A stretch of DNA of 64,000 nt from the NCBI RefSeq assembly GCF_001652275.1, contig NZ_LVZK01000001.1:434001-498000 (forward strand), read 5' to 3'. Below the pieces are notes generated by a model that was given only the letters and a program-made list of their open reading frames with translations, did not search any database and was not told where the DNA came from. Both the position numbers and the translations under genes were made by a program. This DNA is from Peptidiphaga gingivicola. GTDB lineage: Bacteria; Actinomycetota; Actinomycetes; Actinomycetales; Actinomycetaceae. Below, in pieces: positions 23,719 through 33,866 of this stretch (its first letter is position 1; each line of letters starts with the position of its first letter).

Positions 23719-26112
23719 CTAACCTCCTGCGGCGCCGTAGCCCCCGTAACCTCCATAGCCTCCGTACCCGCCTTGTCCGCCGTTGCCGCGTTGCTGGCCG
23801 CCGTAGCCGTTTCTGCCTCCATTCCTGTTGGCGGGCCCGTTGGAAGGAACCTCGGTAGACGGCATAGGCGGCTGCGTCGGATACGTCGGCGGATCTGGTT
23901 CGTCTTGATCCGAAGGATCAGGCGACGGATGCTTGTGATCATCGTCGTCGTCCGTCGAACTCGTCGTCGGCTCGGGTGTGTCCGTTGTCACGCGCGGGGT
24001 CGGCGTCGCGGTGGGAGCCGTCGTGCGGGCGGGCGTCGGCGTCGCGGTCTTCTTCTTCGTCGGGGCGCGGCCGTCGCCGTCGGCCCTCTTCGGCACGTAC
24101 GAAGGCTTCGCGAACTTCTCAACCTCCATGCCCGCGGTGGCCTTCTTCATGTATCGAAGCCATATCTCGGCGGGAAACGATCCTCCTCCGATTCCGTAGT
24201 AGTATTTGCCGAAGGGAGTGAGAACTTCCTCCTTGCCGTCCGCGCCGATCTGGTACATGTCCACGACCGTGACCATTTGCGGGATATAGCCGATGAACCA
24301 TGCGGACCACGGCCCCGACGACGTTCCAGTCTTGCCGGCGACCGGTCGGCCGAGGGTGCCCGCAGTCGAGCCCGTTCCGTCGCTCTCGGTCACCGACTGC
24401 AAAGCGTAGTTGAGCTGGTTCATCGTCTCTTTTTCAAACGTCCGCTTTCCAGCCGTCGGACCCTTGTACTTGGACTGGCCTTTTCTGTCCTCGACCGCGC
24501 GCACAATGTGCGGCGTGGCAGTCACCCCTTGATTGGCAAAGGTCGAATAGCTTTTGGCCATGTCGATCGGGCGGGGCGAGGCCGAACCGAGGATGTTCGT
24601 CAGGTTGTTGTCCAATCCCGGCGTCGAATCGGGAATCCCCGACTCGACAGCCACCTTCCTGGTGTTCGCCGGCCCCACGCTGTCGTTGAGCTGAGCGAAG
24701 ACGGTGTTGACCGAATGCTTCGTCGCCGTGACGAGGTCGATCCGGCCGCGGTCCTTTCCGTCGAAGTTCTGAACGGTCACGGAGCCGTTGTAGAACGTTC
24801 TGGGGGTCTTCGAGTCGTATGTCTTCGAGAGCGAATAGTCCTTCTGGAGCGCGGCGAGCAAACCGAAAGGCTTGAAAGTGGAACCCGCCTGCGCGCGGTC
24901 CTGCGTCACCGAGTTGCGCTGGCGCTTGAGGTAGTCGGCGCCGCCGTACATCGCATAGATCTCGCCGTTCCGGGGGTCGACCGAGACAAGGCCCACGTAG
25001 TTGTTCTTCGGCCGATCCTTGGGCAGCCCGTTGACGGCCGCCACCGCGGCGTCCTGCTTGTCTTTGTCGATCGACGTCACGATCTTCAGACCGCCCTGAT
25101 TGAGGTCGTCGAGGGTGAACTTGCCGCTCGCGAGAAGCTCGTTGCTCACCGCGGAAAGAAGATATCCGTTGGGACCCTTGAAGGCCGTGGCCTGTTTGCG
25201 CTCAATCGTCTCGGGGAACTTCTGGGCCCGCCTGTCCGCCTTGCTCAAGTATCCCTCGCCGACCATTCGGTCGAGGACGCGATCCCACTTTTCTTTCGCC
25301 TTCTGAGGATTGACGGCGGGATCGTAAATCGTCGGGCCGGGGATGATGCCGACGAGCAGTGCCGCCTGCGAAACGGAGAGTTTGCTCGCTGGAATGCCAA
25401 AGTACTTCTGGGAAGCCACTTCGATTCCGTAGGCGCCGCGACCAAAGTAGATGGTGTTGAGATAGTTTTCGAGGATTTGGTCCTTGGACTGCTGCTTGTC
25501 GATTTTTATGGCCAGGATGGCCTCTTTGACCTTGCCCAAATACCCTTTCGTGCTGCCGAGGTAGTAACGCTCGACGTACTGCTGGGTCAGGGTGGAGCCG
25601 CCCTGTCTCGGGCCGCCCTTGATGTTGTTGACAAACGCGCGGAAGATGCCCTTAGGGGAGACGCCGTTGTTCGTGTAGAAGCTCGAGTCCTCGGAGGCCA
25701 CGAGGGCGTTCGAAAGATGCTTCGGCAACGTCTTCAATTTGACGGGTTCGCGTTCGTAGTCCGCGAATGTCCCCATCTTCGTCACGCCGTCGGAATAGTA
25801 GACGGTGGTGGTCTGCGCCAAGGCGAAGTCGTCCGGTTCGGGAATCTCCGTGGTGGCGTAGAGCGCGACGAAGGACCCGACGAGCAAGGCGAACATCGAG
25901 ACGAAAGACGCGAGGACGACCCGCCAACTGGGAATCCACCGATGAATCGGCCCGTATCCCCTTCTGGGATAATTCCAGCCGCGCTTGCGTTTGGGCTTCC
26001 CTTTGCGCCCATCGGCGTGCTCGGTCGCCTCTGCGGAACGCTCCTTCGTCAACTTGTGCGAAGTTGCCTGTGTGTCCTTGTCTCCCCGCACGTTTCCGGT
26101 AGTGGTAGGCAT
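23719..26112 (-). CDS. Class A penicillin-binding protein (transglycosylase/transpeptidase)
   Basis: A 797-residue bifunctional peptidoglycan synthase. It has a basic cytoplasmic N-terminus (to ~70) and one membrane helix (~75-100). The glycosyltransferase domain shows EDSSFYTNNG and GGSTLTQQYVE. The transpeptidase domain has STFK (nucleophile Ser in AGSTFKPFG), SVN and KTGTS. The tail is Thr/Pro-rich, then Gly/Tyr/Asn-rich with repeated GGYGGYGG, and likely lies in the wall. The ATG at 26112 has GGGAGGT before it and is preferred to an upstream ATG. It is the PonA1/Pbp1-type enzyme for wall growth. Confidence 0.92.
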   Translation of the reverse strand: MPTTTGNVRGDKDTQATSHKLTKERSAEATEHADGRKGKPKRKRGWNYPRRGYGPIHRWIPSWRVVLASFVSMFALLVGSFVALYATTEIPEPDDFALAQTTTVYYSDGVTKMGTFADYEREPVKLKTLPKHLSNALVASEDSSFYTNNGVSPKGIFRAFVNNIKGGPRQGGSTLTQQYVERYYLGSTKGYLGKVKEAILAIKIDKQQSKDQILENYLNTIYFGRGAYGIEVASQKYFGIPASKLSVSQAALLVGIIPGPTIYDPAVNPQKAKEKWDRVLDRMVGEGYLSKADRRAQKFPETIERKQATAFKGPNGYLLSAVSNELLASGKFTLDDLNQGGLKIVTSIDKDKQDAAVAAVNGLPKDRPKNNYVGLVSVDPRNGEIYAMYGGADYLKRQRNSVTQDRAQAGSTFKPFGLLAALQKDYSLSKTYDSKTPRTFYNGSVTVQNFDGKDRGRIDLVTATKHSVNTVFAQLNDSVGPANTRKVAVESGIPDSTPGLDNNLTNILGSASPRPIDMAKSYSTFANQGVTATPHIVRAVEDRKGQSKYKGPTAGKRTFEKETMNQLNYALQSVTESDGTGSTAGTLGRPVAGKTGTSSGPWSAWFIGYIPQMVTVVDMYQIGADGKEEVLTPFGKYYYGIGGGSFPAEIWLRYMKKATAGMEVEKFAKPSYVPKRADGDGRAPTKKKTATPTPARTTAPTATPTPRVTTDTPEPTTSSTDDDDDHKHPSPDPSDQDEPDPPTYPTQPPMPSTEVPSNGPANRNGGRNGYGGQQRGNGGQGGYGGYGGYGGYGAAGG

Positions 26113-26196
26113 CGGACCTCCCGTGTTCTCTCTCGGAATCGAAACGGTTCCGTGAGGCACCTAGTATATAGAGGACTGTTTGGCTTGTTTCTTAGA

Positions 26197-27618
26197 TTAT
26201 CTTGAATGCTCATCCTGCGCAGCCTTGGCTGAAGACGACGCAGAGCTTCTTGAGCCTCCCGAATCTCCGCCTTCAGGGGCCGACTTGTGCCCCAATCTCA
26301 CTTTGGAACGGCGCAATCCGGTTTTGGGACGCTCGGATTGCGAGTGTTCGTCGAGCTCCGCGGACATAAAATCGACGAAGTCGTCGTCGGTGGGGTTCTC
26401 GACGTCGTAAAAGCCGCTGTCATAACGTTTTTTAGCTTCGGACTCGGGGATGATGAACACTTCGAGCCATCTGGTCTGAACGCTCGAGTCAATGAGGAGC
26501 GCCTTCGCGAAAAGCGTAAGCGGGACGGCCAGAATGGCGCCCAGGGGGCCGATGACGACGGTCCAGAAAAGAAGCGAAAGGAAAGTGACGGTTGTCGACA
26601 GGCCGACGGCGTCGCCCGTGATCTTCGGCTGGAAGATCCCCTGGATCACGGAGTTGATGACGCTGTAGGCGATCACCACCCACAGGGCCGTGAGCCAGCC
26701 GGAATCGAGCAGCCCCATGAGCGCGGGCGGCACGAGGCCGATGACGAAGCCGATGTTCGGTATGTAGTTCGTGACGAAGCTGAATATCGCCCACGCCGCC
26801 GGCATGGGGACGTGGAGGAAGGCCAGGACGATCCCGTTGACGACCGCGACGATCGCGCCGAAAATCGAGGAGACGATCCAGTACTGGCGGACCCGCCCTT
26901 CGAAGCCTTCGAGGGCGTCGTGGAAGTGCGAATCGTGTTCGTAGACGATCTTCGAACGGAACTTCATCGTCATCGTGTCGACGGTGATGAAAAGCATCGA
27001 CAGCGAGATCATTCCGAGCAGGCTTCCCGCAGAAGTCAAGTATTCGAGAACGGTGGTGACCGCGGTGACGATCTTGTCGAAATCGAGGTTGTCGAGCAGG
27101 TCTTTGGAGAGCTTGCCCGAGGAGAGATTGTATTTTTCGGCCAGATCGACGACGTTCTGGACGAGGCCTTTGAAGCTTCCCGAATAGCTCTTGAGGGTAT
27201 CGGGAAGGTCGATGAGGGACCACACGGTCAGGCCCACCATTCCCAGCAGGAAGCCGAAAAGCGCGGTCATCGTGAAGATGGCCGAGAGCCACGGCGGCAG
27301 GCCCTTGCGTATGAGCCACCTGTGGATGGGGCGCACGGTGAGGACGAGTGTGAGCGCAAAGAAGGCCGGGCCGAACAAGTTGCTGACCTCGTGCAGCCCG
27401 ATGCAGCCGAATGTCGCAAGGGAGAAGACGATGAGCGCCTTCATTCCCGCAGGAAGGGTTCGCCCCTGGTCTTGTGCAGAGTGCTCCGCCAGGACCTTGC
27501 GCGCTGTCGACTCGACGTTTCCGCCCGACCCGCCGTCCGCTTCAGCCGACTTCGACGGTTCCTGCTCCGGTGAGGCCGTCTGGGAGCCGGGCAAAGGCTC
27601 TTCATCCTGCGAGGCCAT
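26197..27618 (-). CDS. AI-2E/PerM-family membrane transporter
   Basis: A 473-residue protein. Acidic disordered N- and C-terminal tails flank a core with the family's eight-helix pattern: two helix pairs, an extracellular amphipathic region (about 125-200), then NYIPNIGFVIGLVPPALMGLL and GDAVGLSTTVTF, which are hallmark motifs. Members export AI-2 or act as Na+/H+ antiporters, and most are uncharacterised. It lies 84 bp upstream of the penicillin-binding protein on the same strand. Confidence 0.85.
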   Translation of the reverse strand: MASQDEEPLPGSQTASPEQEPSKSAEADGGSGGNVESTARKVLAEHSAQDQGRTLPAGMKALIVFSLATFGCIGLHEVSNLFGPAFFALTLVLTVRPIHRWLIRKGLPPWLSAIFTMTALFGFLLGMVGLTVWSLIDLPDTLKSYSGSFKGLVQNVVDLAEKYNLSSGKLSKDLLDNLDFDKIVTAVTTVLEYLTSAGSLLGMISLSMLFITVDTMTMKFRSKIVYEHDSHFHDALEGFEGRVRQYWIVSSIFGAIVAVVNGIVLAFLHVPMPAAWAIFSFVTNYIPNIGFVIGLVPPALMGLLDSGWLTALWVVIAYSVINSVIQGIFQPKITGDAVGLSTTVTFLSLLFWTVVIGPLGAILAVPLTLFAKALLIDSSVQTRWLEVFIIPESEAKKRYDSGFYDVENPTDDDFVDFMSAELDEHSQSERPKTGLRRSKVRLGHKSAPEGGDSGGSRSSASSSAKAAQDEHSR

Positions 27619-27710
27619 CTAGGCTCTACCCTCCTCGATCGTGTACATCTAATCTAGTCTGCCCTATAGACAGCGCGCCATGGCCGCCAATGCGGGAAAA
27701 CAAGCGCGTG

Positions 27711-29138
27711 TCACACTTCTTCGGCCGTCTGGGGATTTGCCTTCCCCGCCCGGGGACATGCCTTCCCCTTCTCAAGCTCCGAGCCCGTCGCCCGGGTACT
27801 TGTTTCACCCGCAGGAGGGACTGGTTTCCCCGCGGCGGGGCCCGCGTCCCTCGGACTCCCACCGAGCCGCGCCATGGCCCAGAAAAAGAGGAAAGCCAGG
27901 ACCCAGACGAGCGCGAACAGCGCCGTTTGAACGTCGCGCGACCATCCGACGTCGGGAAGCGCGGCAAGGCCGACCCCCGCCGCCGCGCACACGCCCAGGT
28001 TGAACAGGACGTCGTACAGGGCGAAGGCTCGTCCGCGATAGGCGTCGGAGGCGTCGGACTGCACGATGGTGTCGACGGCGATCTTCGCTCCCTGCACCCC
28101 AAGTCCGACGAGGAACGCCCCGACCGCCAGCGTGCCCGTCCTCGGGGCGAGGACGAAGGTCGCCTGACCCGCGGATCCCCCGATGAGGCACGTGACGACC
28201 CATTGCCAGGGGGCGATCTTCTCGTGCGCGATTGGCGTCAGGACGACGGCGACGAACTGCCCGGCGACCATCGCTCCGCCGAGCGTGCCGAAGTAGGCGA
28301 GGCCGGCGTCGGCGTCGGACGGATCGGCGAGGAGGTTCCTTGAGACGAGGATGATCATGATGAATTCCATCTCGTATACGAATCGATGGAGAGACATCGT
28401 CGCAAGGGCCAACGCCGGGGTCCGCCTGCGGGTCAGGTAGGCGGCGGCGTCGACGAGGTCGCGAACCGTCGAACGAAAGGAGGGCGAGGCCGGCTGCGAT
28501 TCGAGCTCTTCGCGCTTCGGGCCCAGCTGGTCGGGACGCAGAAGGCTCGCCAGGCCGGAGGCGGCGAGATAGAGAAGCGCCGCGACGAACAGCGAGGCGA
28601 CGTCCCGCGAGGAGCCTTCCGGCAGAAAAACGCGGATGAGAAAACCGGCGACGGCGCCGATCCCCATCGCGAGCCCGCCGAGCGTGGGGACCACGGAATT
28701 GGCGGTCAGAAGCTCGCGTTCGCCGACGACCGACGGCAGCCCGGCCGAAAGGCAGGAAAGGAGGAAACGGCTCAGGCCCAACGCGCAGAGCGTCAGCGTG
28801 TAGACGATCCCGATCCCGGCCGATCCCCACGTGGCCGCGGCGACGCACAGCGCGAAGAGGCAGCGCACGGCGTTTCCGAACAGGAGGATTTGGCGACGTC
28901 GCCACCTGTCGAGAAGCGGGCCGAAGAAAGGGCCGACGAGGCTGTACGGGCCGAACATCACCACGATGGCCGCGGCGACCCCGGCCGCGGACGTCATGGA
29001 CTGCGGGCTGAAGAAGAACAGGGAGGCCAGTCCGGCCTGGAACATGCCGTCTCCGACCTGGGAGACGAGCCGCACGCCCAAGAGCTTGCGAAAGCCGACG
29101 GATTTCGCAAGCGTCGACAGATCAGCGAGGACGCTCAC
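27711..29138 (-). CDS. MFS transporter
   Basis: A 475-residue major facilitator protein with about 12 membrane helices. The loop after helix 2 reads GPLLDRWRRRQIL, an MFS motif A variant. The C-terminal ~45 residues are hydrophilic. The GTG at 29138 overlaps the pcnA stop (GTGA), so it is translated after the tRNA nucleotidyltransferase. The substrate is unknown; drug or metabolite export is typical of this branch. An upstream-extended frame would run into pcnA and is rejected. Confidence 0.85.
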   Translation of the reverse strand: MSVLADLSTLAKSVGFRKLLGVRLVSQVGDGMFQAGLASLFFFSPQSMTSAAGVAAAIVVMFGPYSLVGPFFGPLLDRWRRRQILLFGNAVRCLFALCVAAATWGSAGIGIVYTLTLCALGLSRFLLSCLSAGLPSVVGERELLTANSVVPTLGGLAMGIGAVAGFLIRVFLPEGSSRDVASLFVAALLYLAASGLASLLRPDQLGPKREELESQPASPSFRSTVRDLVDAAAYLTRRRTPALALATMSLHRFVYEMEFIMIILVSRNLLADPSDADAGLAYFGTLGGAMVAGQFVAVVLTPIAHEKIAPWQWVVTCLIGGSAGQATFVLAPRTGTLAVGAFLVGLGVQGAKIAVDTIVQSDASDAYRGRAFALYDVLFNLGVCAAAGVGLAALPDVGWSRDVQTALFALVWVLAFLFFWAMARLGGSPRDAGPAAGKPVPPAGETSTRATGSELEKGKACPRAGKANPQTAEEV

Positions 29139-30706
29139 GGCTCGCCCGGAGCGGAGCCGGCGGCCGGAACGGAGTCTTTCACGCCGGAGCTCCGCTCGGA
29201 CCACCAGGCCAGCAGGCGGCGTTCGGCTTCTTCCTCGCCGAGAGGGCCCTCGTCGAGGCGGAGCTCGAGAAGATAGTTGCGGGCGGCGCCTACTTCGGGT
29301 CCGGGCTTGAGGCCGAGAATCTCCATGATGCGGGCGCCGTCCAGGTCAGGCCGGATGGCGTCGAGCGCCTCTTGCTCGGCCAGGTCGCGGATGCGCGCCG
29401 CGAGCTCGTCGTTGCCCGCCTGGAGCCTGCCGACCTTGCGGCGGTTCTGAGACGTCACGTCCGCGCGAATCAGGCGCATGAGGCGCGGAAGCAGGTCCCC
29501 GGCGTCGCGCACGAAACGGCGCACGGCCGAATCGGTCCACCCGGCCTCCGAGAACCCGAAGGCGCGCAGATGGAGCTCGACGAGCCTCGCCACGTCCTTC
29601 TCCGTCTGCTTGTCGAAGCGCAGCGCCGCCATCCGCTTGGCCGCCATGCGCGCGCCGACGACGTCGTGCGCCCGGAATGTGACCGATCCGTTCTTTTCGA
29701 AACGCCTCGTGCGCGGCTTGCCGACGTCGTGGAAGAGGGCGGCCAGCCGCAGCGTGAGGTCGGGGCCCTCAAGCTCGCCTCCCAGGAGGTAGGCTTCGTA
29801 CTCCTTCCTGGACGCGGGGTCCTCCAGTGCGATCGCCTGGTCGACGACGGTGAGCGTGTGCTCGTATACGTCCTTGTGGCGCTTGTGCTCGTCCACCGTG
29901 TCGCGCAGCTGGGCGATCTCGGGAAGGACGACGTCGGCCACGCCCGTATAGACGAGCAGTTCGATTCCCCGGCGCGGCGCGGGCGAGAGCATGAGCCTTT
30001 CGAGCTCGGCCCGGATCCGCTCGGCGGAGACGATTGCGAGGCGCTCGGCCATCTCCGCCATGGCGGACATGACGTCCTCGCCGACGTCGAATCCCAGCTG
30101 CGCGGCGAAGCGGGCCGCGCGCATGATCCGCAGGGGGTCGTCGTCGAAGGATTGAACCGCGGTTACGGGGGTTCTCAAAACCCCGCCGACGAGGTCGTCG
30201 AGGCCGCCGCACGGGTCGACCAGCTCGAGCTCGGGGAGCCGAACGGCCATGGCGTTGACGGTGAAGTCGCGCCGGGAGAGGTCGCCCTCGAGGGTGCGGC
30301 CGAAGTCGACCTTCGGCTTGCGCGAGCCGACCTCGTAGGAGTCGGACCGATACGTGGTCACCTCCGCAGTCACGCCGTCGCGGACGGATCCAATCGTGCC
30401 GAATTCTCGGCCGACGTCCCAGGTGGCGGCGCCCCATGACGAAAGGAGCCTCTCAGTGATTTCGGGGGGCGCCGACGTCGTCAAATCGAAGTCGTGAATG
30501 GGCAATCCGAGAAAGGCATCGCGGACCGGCCCTCCCACGAGTGACACTTCGTGCCCTGCATCTGCGAAAATGGATCCCAGTTCATCGATGGCCGGAGGGA
30601 GGGACCCAAGGGTCTTATGCCCCTGAGCAAGGAGCAGAGCCCGGCGGTTGACTCCGGTCGTCGCCGCATTGTGTATCGGTTCGTAGGAGGGATTCACGCG
30701 TTGCAC
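29135..30706 (-). CDS. pcnA: CCA-adding tRNA nucleotidyltransferase
   Basis: A 523-residue class II nucleotidyltransferase. The head domain has LVGGPVRDAFLG and the metal pair in HDFDLTT; RRDFTVNAMA and the RIMRAARFAAQLGF neck motif follow. A C-terminal HD domain has FHDVGKP. In actinobacteria this gene (pcnA/cca) adds or repairs the 3' CCA of tRNA. It is divergent from the NUDIX gene, the same layout as Rv3907c/Rv3908 of M. tuberculosis. The first ATG is accepted, although M33-proximal starts are possible. Confidence 0.94.
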   Translation of the reverse strand: MQRVNPSYEPIHNAATTGVNRRALLLAQGHKTLGSLPPAIDELGSIFADAGHEVSLVGGPVRDAFLGLPIHDFDLTTSAPPEITERLLSSWGAATWDVGREFGTIGSVRDGVTAEVTTYRSDSYEVGSRKPKVDFGRTLEGDLSRRDFTVNAMAVRLPELELVDPCGGLDDLVGGVLRTPVTAVQSFDDDPLRIMRAARFAAQLGFDVGEDVMSAMAEMAERLAIVSAERIRAELERLMLSPAPRRGIELLVYTGVADVVLPEIAQLRDTVDEHKRHKDVYEHTLTVVDQAIALEDPASRKEYEAYLLGGELEGPDLTLRLAALFHDVGKPRTRRFEKNGSVTFRAHDVVGARMAAKRMAALRFDKQTEKDVARLVELHLRAFGFSEAGWTDSAVRRFVRDAGDLLPRLMRLIRADVTSQNRRKVGRLQAGNDELAARIRDLAEQEALDAIRPDLDGARIMEILGLKPGPEVGAARNYLLELRLDEGPLGEEEAERRLLAWWSERSSGVKDSVPAAGSAPGEP

Positions 30707-30772
30707 CTTATAAGGGTGCCATGTTCGATCGTCTCTGCATACTTCCGGTGCGCCATAACCTACGTGAGAAAC

Positions 30773-31303
30773 ATGTCGACATCAGCACCGCGGCCTTCGC
30801 CGACGGGACGGCACCGGCGCAAGCGCACGCCCCGGGCCGTTTCCGCCATCCACCATCCTTATCCCGTGGTGAACGAGACAAGCGCGGGCGGCGTGGTCCT
30901 GTCTGTCAAGGACGGATGGGCTTACGTCGCCGTCATTGCACGCCGCAACAGGGGAGGCCGCCTCGAATGGTGCCTTCCCAAGGGCCATCTGGAAGGAACC
31001 GAGACCCCGGAGGAAGCCGCCGTGCGGGAAGTTTCGGAGGAGACCGGCATATTCGGAAGGGTCCTCACCCACCTGGCGAGCATCGACTACTGGTTCTCGG
31101 GCGCCGACCGCCGCGTCCACAAAGTGGTCCACCACTTCCTCCTCGAGGCGCTGTCGGGCTTCCTCACAACGGAAAACGACCCCGATCAGGAGGCGGAGAA
31201 GGTCGAATGGGTCCGCATCGACAAGGTCGGCTCGCGCCTCGCCTACCCGAACGAGCGCCGAATCGTAGCCGCCGCGCGCGCCATCCTTTCGGGGCGTGAT
31301 TGA
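30773..31303 (+). CDS. NUDIX hydrolase (MutT4-like)
   Basis: A 176-residue hydrolase. The NUDIX box is complete: GHLEGTETPEEAAV followed by REVSEETGI, preceded by WCLPKG. It begins with a basic Ser/Arg-rich segment. The ATG at 30773 is chosen because earlier in-frame starts overlap the divergent pcnA gene. It corresponds in position to Rv3908 (mutT4), which hydrolyses nucleoside diphosphate derivatives; the exact substrate is unknown. Its stop overlaps the next gene's GTG by 8 nt, linking it to the DUF6049 gene. Confidence 0.9.
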   Translation: MSTSAPRPSPTGRHRRKRTPRAVSAIHHPYPVVNETSAGGVVLSVKDGWAYVAVIARRNRGGRLEWCLPKGHLEGTETPEEAAVREVSEETGIFGRVLTHLASIDYWFSGADRRVHKVVHHFLLEALSGFLTTENDPDQEAEKVEWVRIDKVGSRLAYPNERRIVAAARAILSGRD

Positions 31304-33746
31304 CGTGAAGGACACGAGCAGGAAGACGGGCGCTGGCGACTCGAAAGCTGCGGACAAGGCGAAAGCTGCGGACAACGCGAAGGGCGGGCGGCGCGGGGGA
31401 CGATGGGTTTCGGCCCTTCTGGCCGCGCTCGTCTGCCTCTCCGGCGCCTTCGCCGCTCCGGCCTCCGGCGCTTTCGCCGCTCCGCGCGCACATCCGGCCT
31501 CGAGTCCGCGCCCAGCGTCGATCGCACACGCCGCGCCGAGCGCACACGGCGCTTCAGGCGAGCGCCTCTCGAATGCGGGCGCATCTTCGGGCCGCTCCGC
31601 AACCTCGAACGCCCACTCGGAGTCGGCTCCGGCGCGAATCGGCAGACCCGCCTCGACCGTCCCGGCGGAGAGGAAGGCGCAGCCGACCGTTCGAATAACC
31701 TCGGTGGGCTCTCCGATTCTCCAGCCCAACGAAAATCTCAGCGTTTCGGCCGAGGTGAAGAATCCGGGCTCGACGCCGATCACAGTCTCTTCCTCGAAGC
31801 TCACCGCTCAGAAGAACGTCCCCGGATCGCGTTCGCAGGTGCTCGCATTCCTCCATGGGTCCGGGTCCGCCCGAGGCTCGGCGGGCATGGAGACGCTCGT
31901 CGAGCGCAAGGACTCCGTCGTCGTCCCCGCGGGATCGACGGCGACGCTGACCTTCACCGTTCGGCGCTTCATGCTGCCGTGGGGAGCAACGGACGAGGAT
32001 TGGGGGCCGCGAGGAGTCGAAGTCTCTGCGACGATCGGCGAGAGACAGGCCAAAGACCGGTCGATCGTCGTCATGGCGCCCACGGTCCCGGTGACGCCGA
32101 TGCCGGCGGCCGCGCTCGTTCCGCTCACGTCTGCCCCTGCCGAGATCGCCTCGAATCCTTCCGTGAAGTCGCAGGCCGAGCATCGCACGCCGACGATCCC
32201 AGAAAGAATCCCCCGGGCGGTCAAGGAGCTTTCGGCGCCCGGAGTGACGCTCGCACTCGACCCGCTCATCGCCGACGTCGCCGGCGCCGACCTGACCAAG
32301 GCGCTCGCCTCCTTTTCCCGCGAGCGCGCCACTCAGCTCATTCTCACGGCGCCGGGGGATTCCGACGTCGCCGCGAGGATGCACGGCTGCGACGACGCCG
32401 GCGAGCTCGACTCGTGCGCCAAAGCCTACCTCGATGCGGAAAGGGCCCTCGCGACGAGGGTATCCGACGACATCTCCGCGAGGCTGAACATTGACGCTCC
32501 GCGCACGGACATCGCCCTTTTGCCGCCGCAGACCGATTCGCTAACGGCCACCGGGCTTGCCAGCGCGGGCGGCGGCCCTGCGGTGCTCTCGGGCAATCAG
32601 ACTCCGATCAAGGGCAAGGGAACCACCCCGTCGGCGCGCATGCGGCTTCCGGGCACATCGACCGCCGCCCTGGCATCGGACACCGCCATGAGCGCCGCAT
32701 TCTCCGGAACTCTTCCCGAAAACGCCGACGCCGACTCGACCCCGTCGGGATCGGAGACCCTCGACGCTTTAGACGCCCGCCAACTCGTGCTCGGCCTGTC
32801 GGCGGCCACCTACAGGGAGCGGCCGAGCACGTCGCGCGTCACTTTGATAGAAGGGGATCGTGCGGGCATGCCCTACCTCGGGCAGGCAGATCCGGCGAAG
32901 GCCTCGACGGACAGCGCCCTCAGCCCCGAGAACATGGGCGAAACGGTCCGGGCCTTGATGTCGGCGCCGTGGGTGGCGCCGACCACCGTGAGCGGCGCTT
33001 TTGACCAAAGCCCGTCGACGGTCGCTCGAAGCTCGCTTCCGGAGTATCGCTCGCCGACGGGGATGCTCACCCGCAAGGAACTCGAGCGCATCGACTCGGC
33101 GCGGAAGAACTTCGACGCGATCGTCGAGATCTCTGGGAACAAGGCGCTGCTCAACCAGACGGTCACGGCCCGCGCCTATTCGCTGACCGGCGTCGCCTGG
33201 CGAGCTTCGAGGGACTCTCGAACGGAAGTCCTCAAGGCCTACGAAGCGGACGGACGAATTTTCCTCAGGAGCATCGCGGCCGAGCGGTCCTCGACGATCA
33301 ACATCATCTCCACAAAATCGGAGATCCCGATTCACGTGGGCAACTCGCTTCCGGTGTCGGTCACCGTCTGGGTCGAATTGCACTCGCGCGATCCGCGTTT
33401 GAAAGCCGGCAAGAAGGTGAAGGCGACTTTGGCGCCCAGCTCCTCGACCAAGGTCCTGATTCCCGTCAAGGCCTTCGGTTCAGGAAACGTAACCGCCGAT
33501 GTCAGGATCCTCAACGAGGCGGGGGCCTCCGTGGGTGTGACGAAGTCGCTACAGACACGTGTGCGTTCCGACTGGGAAAACATCGGAACCGGCGTTTTCT
33601 TGGCTTTCTTTCTCACGCTCCTCATCGTCGGCACCGTCAAATCGCTCCGCAAGGGACGCCGTTCGCGCTCATTCAGTCCCGAAGAGGTTCGTAAGGCACG
33701 TAGGGAAGCCGCTGCAAGGGCAGCCGCCGCAAAGGAGGCAACGTGA
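31296..33746 (+). CDS. DUF6049-family envelope protein (Rv3909-like)
   Basis: An 816-residue protein with a signal sequence (hydrophobic core about residues 33-55), a large extracytoplasmic region with a beta-sandwich start (about 125-250), and one C-terminal membrane helix (about 760-782) followed by a basic cytoplasmic tail. Length, topology and position between a NUDIX gene and the MurJ/pseudokinase locus match Rv3909 and its actinobacterial relatives. The function is not established; neighbourhood suggests cell-wall assembly. The GTG at 31296 overlaps the NUDIX stop, which supports it as the start. Confidence 0.8.
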   Translation: MIDVKDTSRKTGAGDSKAADKAKAADNAKGGRRGGRWVSALLAALVCLSGAFAAPASGAFAAPRAHPASSPRPASIAHAAPSAHGASGERLSNAGASSGRSATSNAHSESAPARIGRPASTVPAERKAQPTVRITSVGSPILQPNENLSVSAEVKNPGSTPITVSSSKLTAQKNVPGSRSQVLAFLHGSGSARGSAGMETLVERKDSVVVPAGSTATLTFTVRRFMLPWGATDEDWGPRGVEVSATIGERQAKDRSIVVMAPTVPVTPMPAAALVPLTSAPAEIASNPSVKSQAEHRTPTIPERIPRAVKELSAPGVTLALDPLIADVAGADLTKALASFSRERATQLILTAPGDSDVAARMHGCDDAGELDSCAKAYLDAERALATRVSDDISARLNIDAPRTDIALLPPQTDSLTATGLASAGGGPAVLSGNQTPIKGKGTTPSARMRLPGTSTAALASDTAMSAAFSGTLPENADADSTPSGSETLDALDARQLVLGLSAATYRERPSTSRVTLIEGDRAGMPYLGQADPAKASTDSALSPENMGETVRALMSAPWVAPTTVSGAFDQSPSTVARSSLPEYRSPTGMLTRKELERIDSARKNFDAIVEISGNKALLNQTVTARAYSLTGVAWRASRDSRTEVLKAYEADGRIFLRSIAAERSSTINIISTKSEIPIHVGNSLPVSVTVWVELHSRDPRLKAGKKVKATLAPSSSTKVLIPVKAFGSGNVTADVRILNEAGASVGVTKSLQTRVRSDWENIGTGVFLAFFLTLLIVGTVKSLRKGRRSRSFSPEEVRKARREAAARAAAAKEAT

Positions 33747-33866
33747 AGGGAATTCCCCTCAAATCCTCTGGCAAGGCGAGCCTGACCCTATCAAGTTTGC
33801 CCGGTAATATGGACGGCGTCGCACACGTGGTTAGGAGTTCTCGCGCGTGTCCACGAAGGGAGTGTC

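Noticed and set aside
23773-26205. 810-codon plus-strand open frame
   Set aside because: Antisense shadow of the penicillin-binding protein gene caused by GC-rich codons.
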